Shown piece by piece: positions 54,590 to 64,000 of a DNA stretch of 64,000 bases. Source of the DNA: Ornithinimicrobium sufpigmenti. GTDB lineage: Bacteria > Actinomycetota > Actinomycetes > Actinomycetales > Dermatophilaceae. A program made the position numbers and the translations under genes. The stretch covers positions 2,294,001 through 2,358,000 of the forward strand of contig NZ_CP036403.1 in NCBI RefSeq assembly GCF_004322775.1. Reading direction: 5' to 3'. How positions within the stretch are numbered: position 1 is the first letter of the stretch; every line of letters begins with the position of its first letter. The notes under the pieces are model-generated. The model was not told the DNA's origin. It saw only the letters and a list, made by a program, of their open reading frames with translations, and made no database searches.

Positions 54590-56328
54590 ATGCCCCGGGA
54601 GCCCGAGATGCCAAAACCTACCAACCCAGCGTCCCGGACGGCCGAAAGCGCCCTGCGAGGACTTGAGCTCTCGGCCAGGATCGGTGCCGCGCCGGCCGAC
54701 CCGATCGCGACCGAGATCACACGGCTCGAGAACGAGACCAAGCTGCTCAAGGCCACGCAGGCGCGGGCGGAGGCCGGCGGTGCGGCCGCAGCTGGTGTGG
54801 TGGGCGGCACCCCGGGAGCGCCCGAAGGGACGTTGACCCTGGACGACACGGCCGGGGCCCTCGCCCCCTGGGTAGCTCGGCGGGAGCTTGGCAACGCCGT
54901 TGCCGTCATCGCCACCCAGGTCAAGAACGCGTTGATGGCAGCTGTGGCGTCGCCGACTGCCGGTGACGCGGCGGTCTCGGGACCGCGCCGGGTAGAAAGA
55001 CCTCCAGGCTCTGCCAGGGTTCTGGTGACGGACGACCCGGCCCTGTTCAACGGCGACTGGGAGGCGCAGAGTTGCTGGGGCGACGTCTTGAGGCCCAGTG
55101 CCAAGACCTCAGGACACTCAAGGAGGGTGTGGCAGCGGCGACCAGGGACGTGGGAGGTGTGGTGCGTACCTGGGTAGACGCCGACGAGACCACCCAGGAC
55201 AAGCGCAGGCCGCTGAGCCACCGTGCGTTCGGCCTGCGCAACCTGCTGACCGCCACAGCGGCGCCGGAGCCCGGAGTCGCTGCCCACGACGACGCCTCCA
55301 AGAGCGAGGTCGGAGCAGGCCCGGCCGCGGCGGGCAGCGCCGAGTCACCCCTGGCCCTCGCCCTGCAGCTGGTGGCCCTGACCAGGACCGACACCACGGT
55401 CACCGGGCGGACCGTGACCGCCGGTGACCGGGAGCTGGTCATGGGCGTCGCGGCCGCACTCGCCGGCGCGCTGGGTGATTCCTGCACCGTGGTTGCCGAC
55501 GGGATGACCACAGTCCCGCCGGACTCGCCCCTCTTGGGGGCGATGGACCGACGCGCCGAGCTGCGCGCCGCACTGGCACACGAGCTGGCGCAGCTGGGCG
55601 GCCGTCTGGCTGTGGCCCAGGCAGCTGCGGCGCTCCTCGAGGGCACGCCGGCCCAGGAGGAGGAAGAGGAGACGCACGAGGATGACGGCCAGGGCGAGGC
55701 CGAGGACGACACCGGCGGTCCGCGTGACGACCATGATGACCATCACCCACAGAGCGAGGCGCTCAGCCCAGCCGATGCCGAGCTCCTGCGTGCGGTGACC
55801 GAGGCTTCCCTCAAGCACCTCCCCCTGTTGACCCAGGTGTCAGAGCGGGTCCTTGCGCTCGACGCAGAGATGGCTGGATGGCTCTCCGCGCCCGCCTCCG
55901 GGGGTCCGTCCCCGATGCTGGCCGCCGCTGCCCGAGAGCGACTCCACCGCTCGGCAGACGGCTACACGCACGTCCTGGTGGTGCAGAGCAACCCCCTGGC
56001 TACCGACGTGGTGACCCGCACGTCCCTGGCGGGGTCGTCAGGGAGGTTGACGCACCTAGGGTCGGCCAGCGTGTCGTGGCTCCTGGTGGAGACCGCCCAC
56101 GGCGCTACCGTGGTCGGTGGCCAGTCCAGCTCAGCCGGGCGTCTCGTCCTGGACGTGGCCTCCGGCAAGACCGCGGGGAGCAGCATCGATCTGCAGGCAG
56201 CCCAGAATCTGCCAAGAGATCCTTACGCCAACTTCGAGTTGGCCGTGAAGGTCTTCCTCATCGTGGGCGCACTCGCCCTGGTGATCTTCGCCGTGACCGC
56301 ACTGCTGAATCTCATCGGGGTGGGCTGA
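54590..56328 (+). pseudogene. Unrecognised gene with one frameshift, predicted tail-anchored
   Basis: The first frame (from ATG 54590 or 54608) encodes ESALRGLELSARIGAAPADP, a coiled-coil-like ITRLENETKLLKATQARAEA and ...FNGDWEAQ, then degenerates after about 55068. The second frame, with TTG at 55072, continues ELLGRRLEAQCQDLRTLKEG. A missing G between CAG and AG restores one frame of about 579 residues. The rest is Ala/Glu/Asp-rich with LVVQSNPLATDVVTRTSLAG and ends in a transmembrane helix (KVFLIVGALALVIFAVTALL). I do not recognise any domain. A sequencing error is possible. Confidence 0.55.
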
Positions 56329-56362
56329 ACCGGGCGGCCCGGCGTCGTCGCGTCCAGGGACC

Positions 56363-57070
56363 TCAGCGGGCGTTGTGCACCGTGACGCGCACCGCCAGCG
56401 CCCGACGCACGGCGTCGTCCAGGACGGCACGGCGAGGGTCCGCAAGGTCCGGCAGCGTGCGTCGAGGTATGCCGTGCAGCCGCTTCTGCGGTCCCACCGC
56501 CAGCAGGTGCAGCGCCTGGTCGCCCAGCGCTGGGTCACCGCCGAGCACCACGGCACCGACGGGGGCACCGGCCTTGTCTTCCCCCTCCCCCAGGATCCGT
56601 CGGGCGTGCCCGACGGCGGCCTCGACCAGCTCGTCGGCCTGGTGGCCACGGCGTCGGGCGAAGCGCTGCTGGCTCCAACCGCCGGCGGCAGTGCGGCCCT
56701 GCACCCGGCGGGTGCCGACCTTGTGCGCGACCAGCTCGCCCTCGGCCGTGGCGACTGCCACGGCATACCCGCCTCGGCGGACGAGCAGGAGCAGCAGCGG
56801 TCCGGGAGCCGCCCACCAGGACCGGGCACCTGCGGCCAGGGGGCCATCCGCGGCCTGCCCCGGGTGGGCGTCGGTCCAGCCCTCGAGCCGTGCCCAGGAG
56901 CCGTCCGCGGCCTGACCGCACCAGACGGCCGGCCGGCCGTGCCGGTCCAGCGGCTCGTCCGGGTCGCCGGACGCCACCGACCACGCGACCTCCCCGTGCG
57001 AGGCGGCGAACCGCTCGACCCAGCCGGGCAACCGCTCCGGGGACACCTCGACCCTGCGGGTCTGGCTCAT
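56363..57070 (-). CDS. acVLRF1-type peptidyl-tRNA hydrolase
   Basis: 235 residues. VGTRRVQGRTAAGGWSQQRFARRRG (near 118-140) contains the catalytic Gln and Arg cluster of Vms1/eRF1-like release factors; the flanking regions fit the actinobacterial Vms1-like family (acVLRF1), which frees peptides from tRNA in ribosome rescue. Located between an unknown gene and the suf operon. The name rests on this motif. Confidence 0.8.
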   Translation of the reverse strand: MSQTRRVEVSPERLPGWVERFAASHGEVAWSVASGDPDEPLDRHGRPAVWCGQAADGSWARLEGWTDAHPGQAADGPLAAGARSWWAAPGPLLLLLVRRGGYAVAVATAEGELVAHKVGTRRVQGRTAAGGWSQQRFARRRGHQADELVEAAVGHARRILGEGEDKAGAPVGAVVLGGDPALGDQALHLLAVGPQKRLHGIPRRTLPDLADPRRAVLDDAVRRALAVRVTVHNAR

Positions 57071-57130
57071 GGGCAGATCCGCAGGGTCGGCGTCGGCGGC
57101 CGTACCGGCCCGGTCGGGCCGGGGCTCATC

Positions 57131-57454
57131 TCAGACGTTGAAGCCGAGGGCGCGCAGCTGCTCGCGGCCGTCCTCGGTGATCTTGTCCGGGCCCCACGGC
57201 GGCATCCAGACCCAGTTGATCCGGTGGCTGGCCACCAGACCCTCCAGGGACTCGGCGATCTGGTCCTCGATGACGTCGGTCAGCGGGCAGGCCGCCGAGG
57301 TGAGCGTCATGTCGATGACGGCGTGGTTGGCGGCGTCCACGGTCACGCCGTAGACGAGCCCCAGGTCGACGACGTTGATGCCGAGCTCGGGGTCGACGAC
57401 GTCGCGCAGGGCCTCTTCGATGTCCGCGACATTGGGCGGGGTGCTGATGGTCAT
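57131..57454 (-). CDS. sufT: SufT/MIP18-family Fe-S cluster assembly factor
   Basis: 107 residues; GGAGGAACC before ATG 57454. DIEEALRDVVDPELGINVVDLGLVY is the DUF59 signature and AACPLTDVIEDQI carries the conserved Cys. It helps maturation of iron-sulfur proteins. Last gene of the suf operon, separated from sufU by 43 bases. Confidence 0.92.
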   Translation of the reverse strand: MTISTPPNVADIEEALRDVVDPELGINVVDLGLVYGVTVDAANHAVIDMTLTSAACPLTDVIEDQIAESLEGLVASHRINWVWMPPWGPDKITEDGREQLRALGFNV

Positions 57455-57497
57455 GGTTCCTCCAACGATAGTCGGTCGGTCAGTCAGTCGGTCAAGG

Positions 57498-57998
57498 TCA
57501 GGGGGCGGGATCGGTGGCGGAGCTGGCCGCCGAGATGTCGACGCCGGCGCGGGCCAGGGCGTCCAGGAGTGCGGTCCAGGGCAGCAGCGCGCACTTGACC
57601 CGGGTCGGGTAGCGGGCCACCCCGGCGAAGGCGACGCCGTCACCGATCTGCTCGGGGTCGCCGGCGTCCTTGCCCCTGCTGGTGAGCATCGCGCGCAGGT
57701 GGCCGTAGACCTCCAGCGCCTCCGGCACCGGGCGGCCGATGGTCTCCTCGGCGAGCACCGAGGCGGAGGCGACGGAGATGGAGCAGCCCAGCGCGTCGTA
57801 GGAGACGTCCCGGAGCACGACGCCCTCGGCACCGTCGGCCGCGGCGGCGCCGCTGGTGCCGGCCACGTGCACCCGCAGGCTGATCTCGTCGCCGCACGTG
57901 GGGTTGACGTGGTTGACCTCCACGTCGTAGGGCTCGCGCAGCCCGGCGTGCTGGGGCCGCTTGGCGTGGTCGAGGATGAGCTCGCCGTAGAGGTCCAT
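57498..57998 (-). CDS. sufU: SufU Fe-S scaffold / sulfur transfer protein
   Basis: 166 residues. LYGELILDHAKRPQHAG, NPTCGDEISL (Cys), ALGCSISVASASVLAE (Cys) and RVKCALLPW (Cys) give the three Cys of SufU, plus the extended insertion typical of SufU over IscU. It takes persulfide from SufS. Overlaps the sufS stop (TGATG). Confidence 0.93.
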   Translation of the reverse strand: MDLYGELILDHAKRPQHAGLREPYDVEVNHVNPTCGDEISLRVHVAGTSGAAAADGAEGVVLRDVSYDALGCSISVASASVLAEETIGRPVPEALEVYGHLRAMLTSRGKDAGDPEQIGDGVAFAGVARYPTRVKCALLPWTALLDALARAGVDISAASSATDPAP

Positions 57999-59350
57999 CA
58001 GGCGCTCGCCTCCATCCCGAAGATCTGCGGCACCCGGTCCAGGGCCAGGGCGAACTGGTCGATCTCCTCGGTGGTCGTGTAGACCCCGAAGCTGGCGCGG
58101 GTCGACGCCGGCACCCGCAGGCGCCGGTGCAGGGGCCAGGCGCAGTGGTGCCCGGTCCGGACGGCGACCCCGGAGTCGTCCAGGACCTGCCCGACGTCGT
58201 GGGGGTGCACCCCGTCGACGACGAAGCTCACGGCCCCGACCCGGTCGGCCGGATCGGCGGGGCCGAGGACCCGCACCCACGGGCGCTCCCCCAGCACCTT
58301 GAGGGTATGCCGCACCAGGGCCTGGTCGTGGGCGTGCACCCGGTCGAGCCCCAGATCGGTCAGGTAGTCGAGGGCCGCGGCCAGGCCCACTGCCTGCGCG
58401 GCCATCGGCACCCCGGCCTCGAACTTGGCCGGCGGCGGGGCCCAGGTGGAGCCCTCCATCCGGACGATCTCGATCATCGAACCCCCGGTGAGGAAGGGCG
58501 GCATGGCCTCCAGCAGCCCGCGGCGGGCCCAGAGGACCCCGATCCCGGAGGGGCCGAGCGTCTTGTGCCCGGTGAAGACCAGCGCGTCCACGCCCGAGCC
58601 GGCGTCGGTGAGGGACCGGATGTCCAGGTGCGGCGCAGACTGGCAGGCGTCGACGAAGACGAGCGCTCCCACGGCCTGCGCGGCCCGGATCACCGGCGAG
58701 TCCGGACCCAGGTCGTTGAGGGTGCCGAGCACGTTGGAGACGTGCGTCAGCGCCACCACCCGGGTCGCCTCGCCGATGACGTCGGAGGGGTCCTGCAGGT
58801 AGCCGTCGTCCGTGACGCCGATCCAGCGCAGGGTGGCGCCGGTGCGGCGGCAGACCTCCTGCCAGGGGACCAGGTTGGCGTGGTGCTCCATCTCGGTGAC
58901 GACGACCTCGTCTCCGGGCCCGAGACGCAGCCGATCGGCCCACACAGGGTCCGCCCCGTCCAGCGCTCCGGGCGCGGCGGCGTTGGAGAAGGCGTAGGCC
59001 AGCAGGTTCAGCCCCTCGGTGCCGTTCTTGGTGAAGACCACCTCGTCGGCGGAGGCCCCGAGGAACGACGCGACGGTCGCCCGGGCGCCCTCGAACGCCT
59101 CGGTAGCCTCCTCGGCGAGCTGGTGCGCGCCCCGGTGCACCGCAGCGTTGTGCTGCTCGTAGTACTCCCGCTCGGCGTCCAGCACCACCCGCGGCTTCTG
59201 GCTGGTGGCACCGCTGTCGAGGTAGACGAGCGGCCGGTCGTCCCGCACCCTGCGGGTGAGCAGCGGGAAGTCGGCGCGCACCGCGGCGAGCTCCTCCGCG
59301 CTGAACCCCAGGCCCGCTGCGCGGTGCGTGGTCGACCGGTCCGTCGTCAT
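57998..59350 (-). CDS. sufS: SufS cysteine desulfurase
   Basis: 450 residues. VYLDSGATSQKP at the front, VFTGHKTLGPSGIGVL with the PLP Lys, and VRTGHHCAWPLHRRL with the active-site Cys identify the type II desulfurase. It mobilises sulfur from cysteine for SufU. Group II length is about 410; the extra residues lie mostly in a loop with ALDGADPVWADRLRLGP. Confidence 0.95.
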   Translation of the reverse strand: MTTDRSTTHRAAGLGFSAEELAAVRADFPLLTRRVRDDRPLVYLDSGATSQKPRVVLDAEREYYEQHNAAVHRGAHQLAEEATEAFEGARATVASFLGASADEVVFTKNGTEGLNLLAYAFSNAAAPGALDGADPVWADRLRLGPGDEVVVTEMEHHANLVPWQEVCRRTGATLRWIGVTDDGYLQDPSDVIGEATRVVALTHVSNVLGTLNDLGPDSPVIRAAQAVGALVFVDACQSAPHLDIRSLTDAGSGVDALVFTGHKTLGPSGIGVLWARRGLLEAMPPFLTGGSMIEIVRMEGSTWAPPPAKFEAGVPMAAQAVGLAAALDYLTDLGLDRVHAHDQALVRHTLKVLGERPWVRVLGPADPADRVGAVSFVVDGVHPHDVGQVLDDSGVAVRTGHHCAWPLHRRLRVPASTRASFGVYTTTEEIDQFALALDRVPQIFGMEASA

Positions 59351-59429
59351 ACCTCGTCCTGCTTCCGTGCTGTGTGCCGTGCTGACTGTCCTGCCTGCTC
59401 GGGCAGAGCAGTGGTCCTGCGGGTCGGGC

Positions 59430-60188
59430 TCAGACCGCGGCCGTGAGGTAGCGGTCGTAGCCCTCGGCCTCGAGGCGGTCGGCCAGGTCCTTGCCGCCGG
59501 ACTCGGCGACGCGGCCGTCCACGAAGACGTGCACGTGGTCGGGCTCGATGTAGCGCAGGATCCGGGTGTAGTGGGTGATCAGCATGACGCCGAGCCCGGT
59601 GGTCTCCTTGACGCGGTTGACGCCCTCGGAGACGACCTTGAGCGCGTCGATGTCCAGGCCGGAGTCGGTCTCGTCCAGGATCGCCATCTTGGGCTGCAGG
59701 AGTTCCATCTGCAGGATCTCGTGGCGCTTCTTCTCACCGCCGGAGAAGCCCTCGTTGACGTTGCGCTCGGCGAAGGAGGAGTCCATGCGCAGCGCGTCCA
59801 TCGCGACCTTGACGTCCTTGACCCAGGTGCGCAGCTTGGGGGCCTCGCCGTCGATCGCGGTCTTGGCGGTGCGCAGGAAGTTGGACACGGTCACGCCGGA
59901 CACCTCGACGGGGTACTGCATGGCCAGGAACAGGCCGGCCTGGGCGCGCTCGTCGACCTCCATCTCCAGCACGTCCTCGCCGTCGAGCAGGATCTGCCCC
60001 TCGGTGACGGTGTACTTCGGATGGCCGGCGACGGCATAGGCCAGCGTGGACTTGCCGGAGCCGTTCGGGCCCATGATCGCGTGGGTCTCGCCGGAGTTGA
60101 TGGTCAGGTCGACACCGCGGAGGATCTCCTTGGGGCCGTCCTCGGTCTCCACGCTGACGTGGAGGTTCTTGATCTCAAGAGTGGTCAT
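59430..60188 (-). CDS. sufC: SufC Fe-S assembly ATPase
   Basis: 252 residues. [32 protein letters not shown] and AILDETDSGLDID are the SufC-specific ABC motifs. It powers the SufBCD scaffold. Separated from sufS by 79 bases and from the Rieske gene by 48. Confidence 0.95.
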   Translation of the reverse strand: MTTLEIKNLHVSVETEDGPKEILRGVDLTINSGETHAIMGPNGSGKSTLAYAVAGHPKYTVTEGQILLDGEDVLEMEVDERAQAGLFLAMQYPVEVSGVTVSNFLRTAKTAIDGEAPKLRTWVKDVKVAMDALRMDSSFAERNVNEGFSGGEKKRHEILQMELLQPKMAILDETDSGLDIDALKVVSEGVNRVKETTGLGVMLITHYTRILRYIEPDHVHVFVDGRVAESGGKDLADRLEAEGYDRYLTAAV

Positions 60189-60236
60189 GGCGCTCCTTCG
60201 GGAAGCAGTTCTTCGGTATGGGGTACGTGAGGGGTG

Positions 60237-60560
60237 TCAGGCGGCGAGGGTCACGAAGACGGACCCGTCGTCGCCGACGGTGACGGTGTGCACCGCGATC
60301 GGCTGGGTGGCGGGCAGCTGCCTGGGCTCGCCGGTGGCCATGTCGAACTGGGAGCCGTGCAGCCAGCACTCGATGAGCCCGCCCTCGATCTCGCCCTCGG
60401 CGAGCGAGACGTTGGCGTGGGTGCAGGTGTCGTCGAAGGCGTGGATCTGCCCGGCAGAGTCGCGGGCGATGGTCACCCGGCGACCCTCGATCTCGGCGAC
60501 GGCCGCACCGACTCCTGCGGGCAGCTCGTCGACCGAGCAGACACGGACCGGTTCGCTCAT
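60237..60560 (-). CDS. Rieske-type ferredoxin of the suf operon
   Basis: 107 residues. CTHANVSL and CWLHGSQFD give the C-x-H ... C-x2-H ligands of a [2Fe-2S] Rieske cluster. Commonly found within actinobacterial suf operons, role not settled. Overlaps the sufD stop (ATGA). Confidence 0.92.
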   Translation of the reverse strand: MSEPVRVCSVDELPAGVGAAVAEIEGRRVTIARDSAGQIHAFDDTCTHANVSLAEGEIEGGLIECWLHGSQFDMATGEPRQLPATQPIAVHTVTVGDDGSVFVTLAA

Positions 60561-61792
60561 GCCTGGGCGGACTCCTGGCCGGCCTCGATGGATGAGGTCA
60601 GCTCCAGCTCGGCCTCGATCGCGGCCATGATCTTGTCCACGACCTCCGGGACCCGGATCTTGGCGACGATGTCGGCGAAGAAGCCCAGGACCACCAGGCG
60701 GCGGGCGTCGTCCTTGCCGATGCCTCGGGACATCAGGTAGAAGAGCTGCTCGTCGTCGAAGCGACCCGTGGAGCTCGCGTGCCCCGCACCGGCGATCTCA
60801 CCGGTCTCGATCTCCAGGTTGGGGATGGAGTCGGCGCGGGCGCCGTCGGTGAGCACCAGGTTGCGGTTGAGCTCGTAGGTGTCGATGCCCTCGGCCTCCT
60901 TGCGGATCAGCACGTCGCCGACCCAGACCGTCCGCGCACCGTCACCCTGCAGCGCACCCTTGTAGGTGACCAGGGAGGTGGTGTGCGGGGCGTTGTGGTC
61001 GACGAAGGAGCGGTGCTCCAGGTGCTGGCCGGCGTCGGCGAAGTAGACGCCCAGCAGGGTGGCGTCACCGCCGGGGCCGTCGTAGCGCACGTTGGAGTTC
61101 ACCCGCACGATGCCGCCGCCGAGGCTGACCGCGATGTGCTTGTAGGTCCCGTCCCGGTTCACGAGGGCCTCGTGCTGCCCGAGGTGGATCGCGTCGTCCT
61201 CCCAGCGCTGCAGGGTGACGACGGTCAGCTCGGCGCCGTCACCGACGATGACCTCAAGGTTGCCGGTGTGGTCGGCGCTGCCGGTGTGGTCCAGGATGAC
61301 CAGGGCCTTGCTGTGCCGCTCGGCCTGGAGCACGTAGTGGGCGTTGCTGCGCCGGCCCACGCCGTTGCCGTGCACCTTGACGCGCACCGGCTCGGTGACC
61401 TCAGCGTTCGCGCCGATAGTCAGGTGCAGCGCCTCGGGGGTGTTCGCGCTGGCCACCACGGCGCCGCGGTCCTCGGGCACCAGGACGGTCCCGCGCGGGG
61501 CCTGCCCGGGGGCCAGGGTGCCGACGGTGACGCCCTCGGGCGTCTCGACGGTGAACGTGGCGGCGTGGTCGTCACCGCGGTCGTCGGTCGGGGCGTCGGT
61601 GAAGACGTTGCCGAGCCGGTCGACCGGGCTGAAGCGCCACTCCTCCTCGCGGCCCGTGGGGACCGGGACGGCCTCCACGTCGAAGGAACGGAACCGGGAG
61701 GCCCGGCTCTCGTCGGGGATGCGCTCACCGCTCACCTGGGCGGCGGGGTCCACATGGGTCTTCTCGTCGTGCTCGCCAATCAGAAGCGACAT
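60557..61792 (-). CDS. sufD: SufD Fe-S assembly protein
   Basis: 411 residues from ATG 61792, overlapping the sufB stop (TGATG). [27 protein letters not shown] is the shared SufB/SufD C-terminal signature and the centre is a parallel beta-helix. Partner of SufB and SufC. Confidence 0.93.
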   Translation of the reverse strand: MSLLIGEHDEKTHVDPAAQVSGERIPDESRASRFRSFDVEAVPVPTGREEEWRFSPVDRLGNVFTDAPTDDRGDDHAATFTVETPEGVTVGTLAPGQAPRGTVLVPEDRGAVVASANTPEALHLTIGANAEVTEPVRVKVHGNGVGRRSNAHYVLQAERHSKALVILDHTGSADHTGNLEVIVGDGAELTVVTLQRWEDDAIHLGQHEALVNRDGTYKHIAVSLGGGIVRVNSNVRYDGPGGDATLLGVYFADAGQHLEHRSFVDHNAPHTTSLVTYKGALQGDGARTVWVGDVLIRKEAEGIDTYELNRNLVLTDGARADSIPNLEIETGEIAGAGHASSTGRFDDEQLFYLMSRGIGKDDARRLVVLGFFADIVAKIRVPEVVDKIMAAIEAELELTSSIEAGQESAQA

Positions 61793-63213
61793 CAGCCGAC
61801 GGCTCCTTCCATCTGCAGTTCGATCAGGCGGTTGAGCTCGAGGGCGTACTCCATCGGCAGCTCGCGCGCGATGGGCTCCACGAACCCGCGCACGATCATC
61901 GCCATGGCCTCGGTCTCGCTCAGACCGCGGGACATCAGGTAGAACAGCTGGTTCTCCGACACCTTGGAGACGGTGGCCTCGTGGGCCATCTGCACGTCGT
62001 CCTCGCGGATGTCGTTGTAGGGGTAGGTGTCCGAGCGCGAGATCTGGTCGACCAGCAGCGCGTCGCAGACGACGCTGGAGCGGCTGTTCGTGGCGCCCTC
62101 CAGCACCTGGATCAGCCCGCGGTAGGAGCTGCGTCCACCGCCTCGGGCCACCGACTTGGAGACGATGGTGGAGGAGGTGTTCGGGGCGGCGTGCACCATC
62201 TTGGAGCCGGCGTCCTGGTGCTGGCCCTCGCCGGCGAAGGCGACCGAGAGCGTCTCGCCCTTGGAGTGCTCGCCGAGCAGGTAGACGGCCGGGTACTTCA
62301 TCGTGACCTTGGACCCGATGTTGCCGTCGATCCACTCCATGGTCGCGCCCTCCTCGCAGGTGGCGCGCTTGGTGACCAGGTTGTAGACGTTGTTCGACCA
62401 GTTCTGGATGGTCGTGTAGCGCACGCGGGCATTCTTCTTGACGATGATCTCCACGACGGCGCTGTGCAGGCTGTCGGTCTTGTAGATCGGCGCGGTGCAG
62501 CCCTCGACGTAGTGCACCGAGGAGCCCTCGTCGGCGATGATCAGGGTCCGCTCGAACTGGCCCATGTTCTCGGTGTTGATCCGGAAGTAGGCCTGCAGCG
62601 GGATCTCGACATGCACGCCCTTGGGGACGTAGACGAAGGAGCCACCGGACCAGACGGCCGTGTTCAGCGCGGCGAACTTGTTGTCGCCGACCGGGATGAC
62701 CGAGCCGAAGTACTCCTCGAAGATCTCCGGGTGCTCGCGCAGCGCGGTGTCGGTGTCGAGGAAGAGGACGCCCTGCTCCTCCAGGTCCTCGCGGATCTGG
62801 TGGTAGACGACCTCGGACTCGTACTGCGCGGCGACGCCGGCGACCAGGCGCTGCTTCTCCGCCTCCGGGATGCCCAGACGGTCGTAGGTGTTCTTGATGT
62901 CCTCGGGCAGGTCCTCCCAGCTGGTGGCCTGCTTCTCCGTGGACCGCACGAAGTACTTGATGTTGTCGAAGTCGATGTCCGAGAGGTCGGCGCCCCAGTG
63001 CGGCATCGGCTTCTTGCCGAACAGGCGAAGGCCCTTGAGCCGGGTCTGCAGCATCCAGTCGGGCTCGTTCTTCATCCCGGAGATGTCGCGGACGACATCC
63101 TCGGACAGGCCTCGGCGCGCGGAGGCGCCGGCCTCGTCGCTGTCGGCCCAGCCGTACTCGTACTTGCCCAGGTCCTTCAAACCCGGGTTGAGCTCCTCGA
63201 TGTTGGTGCTCAT
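61792..63213 (-). CDS. sufB: SufB Fe-S scaffold protein
   Basis: 473 residues from ATG 63213. Signature regions are [11 protein letters not shown] at the front, [33 protein letters not shown] and [22 protein letters not shown]. It is the main cluster scaffold. No intein insertion is present, unlike in some mycobacteria. Confidence 0.95.
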   Translation of the reverse strand: MSTNIEELNPGLKDLGKYEYGWADSDEAGASARRGLSEDVVRDISGMKNEPDWMLQTRLKGLRLFGKKPMPHWGADLSDIDFDNIKYFVRSTEKQATSWEDLPEDIKNTYDRLGIPEAEKQRLVAGVAAQYESEVVYHQIREDLEEQGVLFLDTDTALREHPEIFEEYFGSVIPVGDNKFAALNTAVWSGGSFVYVPKGVHVEIPLQAYFRINTENMGQFERTLIIADEGSSVHYVEGCTAPIYKTDSLHSAVVEIIVKKNARVRYTTIQNWSNNVYNLVTKRATCEEGATMEWIDGNIGSKVTMKYPAVYLLGEHSKGETLSVAFAGEGQHQDAGSKMVHAAPNTSSTIVSKSVARGGGRSSYRGLIQVLEGATNSRSSVVCDALLVDQISRSDTYPYNDIREDDVQMAHEATVSKVSENQLFYLMSRGLSETEAMAMIVRGFVEPIARELPMEYALELNRLIELQMEGAVG

Positions 63214-63214
63214 C

Positions 63215-63999
63215 TCACGTCCTCTCGTCGGCGGGGATTGCGGGGGTGTGCTCAGTCGTGTGCTCAGTCGTGTGCTGGCGTGTGTGCTCGGGTATGGCGT
63301 ACGGCCGGGGCGGCGCGTTGGCCGCCTGCTCCGGCGTGGGGGGCCCGGTGCCGAAGGCTCCGGTGGGCACGTAGGTGGTGCAGACGTGCTCGCCACCGGC
63401 CAGCGTAGCCAGCCGTTGCACGTGGACTCCGAGCACCCTCGAGATCACCTCGGTCTCGGCGTCGCAGAACTGGCGGAACTCGCTGGCGATCGAGCGCACC
63501 GGACAGTGGCCCTGGCACAGCTGGATGCCGGCCAGCCCGGTGCCGACCCCGACGGGGCGGGTGGAGGCGGCGAAGCCTTCCTCGGACAGGGCCCGGGCCA
63601 GCGCACTGGCCCGGGTGTCGAGGTCGTCGCGTCCCTCCTCCTCGACGGCTCGCTCCACGGCGACGTCGAGCTTCTGCTCCAGCTCCGCCATCCGCTCCTC
63701 GGCGAAGGCCTCGACGGCCTCGGGGCCGGCGGTGTCGGCGAGGTAGTGCAGCGCCGCGGTGGCCACGCCGCTGTAGTTGGTGCGGAACTGGTCCTGGCCC
63801 AGCGGGGTCAGCACGTAGGAGCGGGCGGGTCGACCCCGGCCGCGCTTGCCGGCGACGGGGCCGTCGTACTCGGTGATCAGCCCGGCTTCGCGCAGTGCGT
63901 CCAGGTGGCGGCGCACGGCCGCCGGCGTCAGACCCAGCTGACCGGCCAGAGCCGAGGCGCTCACCGGCCCGCTCTCCCCCACGGCGCGGCGCACCCGGT
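63215..63999 (-). CDS. sufR: SufR-type transcriptional regulator, start outside window
   Basis: At least 261 codons; the frame is open to the window edge and the GTG at 63994 is probably internal. A winged helix-turn-helix ([23 protein letters not shown]) is followed by a C-terminal Fe-S binding region whose Cys ligands are LCQGHCPV and FRQFCDAE, the SufR pattern. The tail holds a short repeat (HTTEHTTEH) from a 12-base DNA repeat. It stops 1 base before sufB and would repress the operon when loaded with cluster. Confidence 0.9.
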   Translation of the reverse strand, partial: RVRRAVGESGPVSASALAGQLGLTPAAVRRHLDALREAGLITEYDGPVAGKRGRGRPARSYVLTPLGQDQFRTNYSGVATAALHYLADTAGPEAVEAFAEERMAELEQKLDVAVERAVEEEGRDDLDTRASALARALSEEGFAASTRPVGVGTGLAGIQLCQGHCPVRSIASEFRQFCDAETEVISRVLGVHVQRLATLAGGEHVCTTYVPTGAFGTGPPTPEQAANAPPRPYAIPEHTRQHTTEHTTEHTPAIPADERT

Positions 64000-64000
64000 C

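Overview
This window is high-GC DNA from an actinobacterium. The markers are a divergent glgA(glgM)/glgC pair, a fabG-fabI (mabA-inhA order) pair, a sufR-B-D-Rieske-C-S-U-T iron-sulfur operon, DUF3099, a SURF1 protein, an actinobacterial Vms1/RF1-like (acVLRF1) gene and many leaderless promoters. The style suggests the Intrasporangiaceae/Ornithinimicrobiaceae side of the Micrococcales; that placement is inferred, because no rRNA gene is present.

Layout. 0-4 kb: the end of a sugar ABC permease, a GH43 lipoprotein, a luciferase-like oxidoreductase overlapping a divergent G6PD-like gene, and a small methyltransferase. 4-8.3 kb: a SNF2-type helicase, then an ABC-F protein preceded by what looks like a translation-attenuation leader (13-residue peptide plus hairpins). 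8.3-9.2 kb is decayed. 9.2-17.1 kb: a serine hydrolase, lactate dehydrogenase, and a 1766-residue secreted subtilase with Kelch-like and cell-wall-binding repeats, followed by a strong terminator.

17.8-33.3 kb is an accessory island. It holds a decayed IS256 element, an IS3 element, a tyrosine-recombinase remnant, and toxin-antitoxin (TA) loci in several states: RelE/HigA with a toxin stop codon, intact MntA/HepT, intact MazEF, VapBC with VapC split by an IS630 element, intact RHH/Doc, and a deleted VapC copy. It also carries a YdcZ-type transporter, a truncated MFS gene, a quinone-oxidoreductase-like enzyme, a VOC protein, a frameshifted VanZ-like/GH15-like gene and a GNAT protein. In-frame amber codons interrupt three of the island genes. 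A tRNA-Leu(GAG) lies just outside its right edge.

34-64 kb is mostly housekeeping: dinB, a PEBP-like protein, ybaK, a TrmH-type methyltransferase with a TauE permease and ABC ATPase, AtoE, glycogen synthesis, FAS II, SURF1, a run of 22-bp tandem repeats, an SDR, an ABC exporter, a second ABC-F, a zinc metallopeptidase and a dicarboxylate symporter. A frameshifted, possibly tail-anchored gene that I cannot assign follows, then acVLRF1 and the suf operon, which runs off the right edge inside its regulator.

A recurrent signal is a TANNNT -10 hexamer ending exactly 6 nt before an ATG/GTG. It settles several start codons and implies leaderless mRNAs for core and island genes, including all the TA operons whose start region I could examine.
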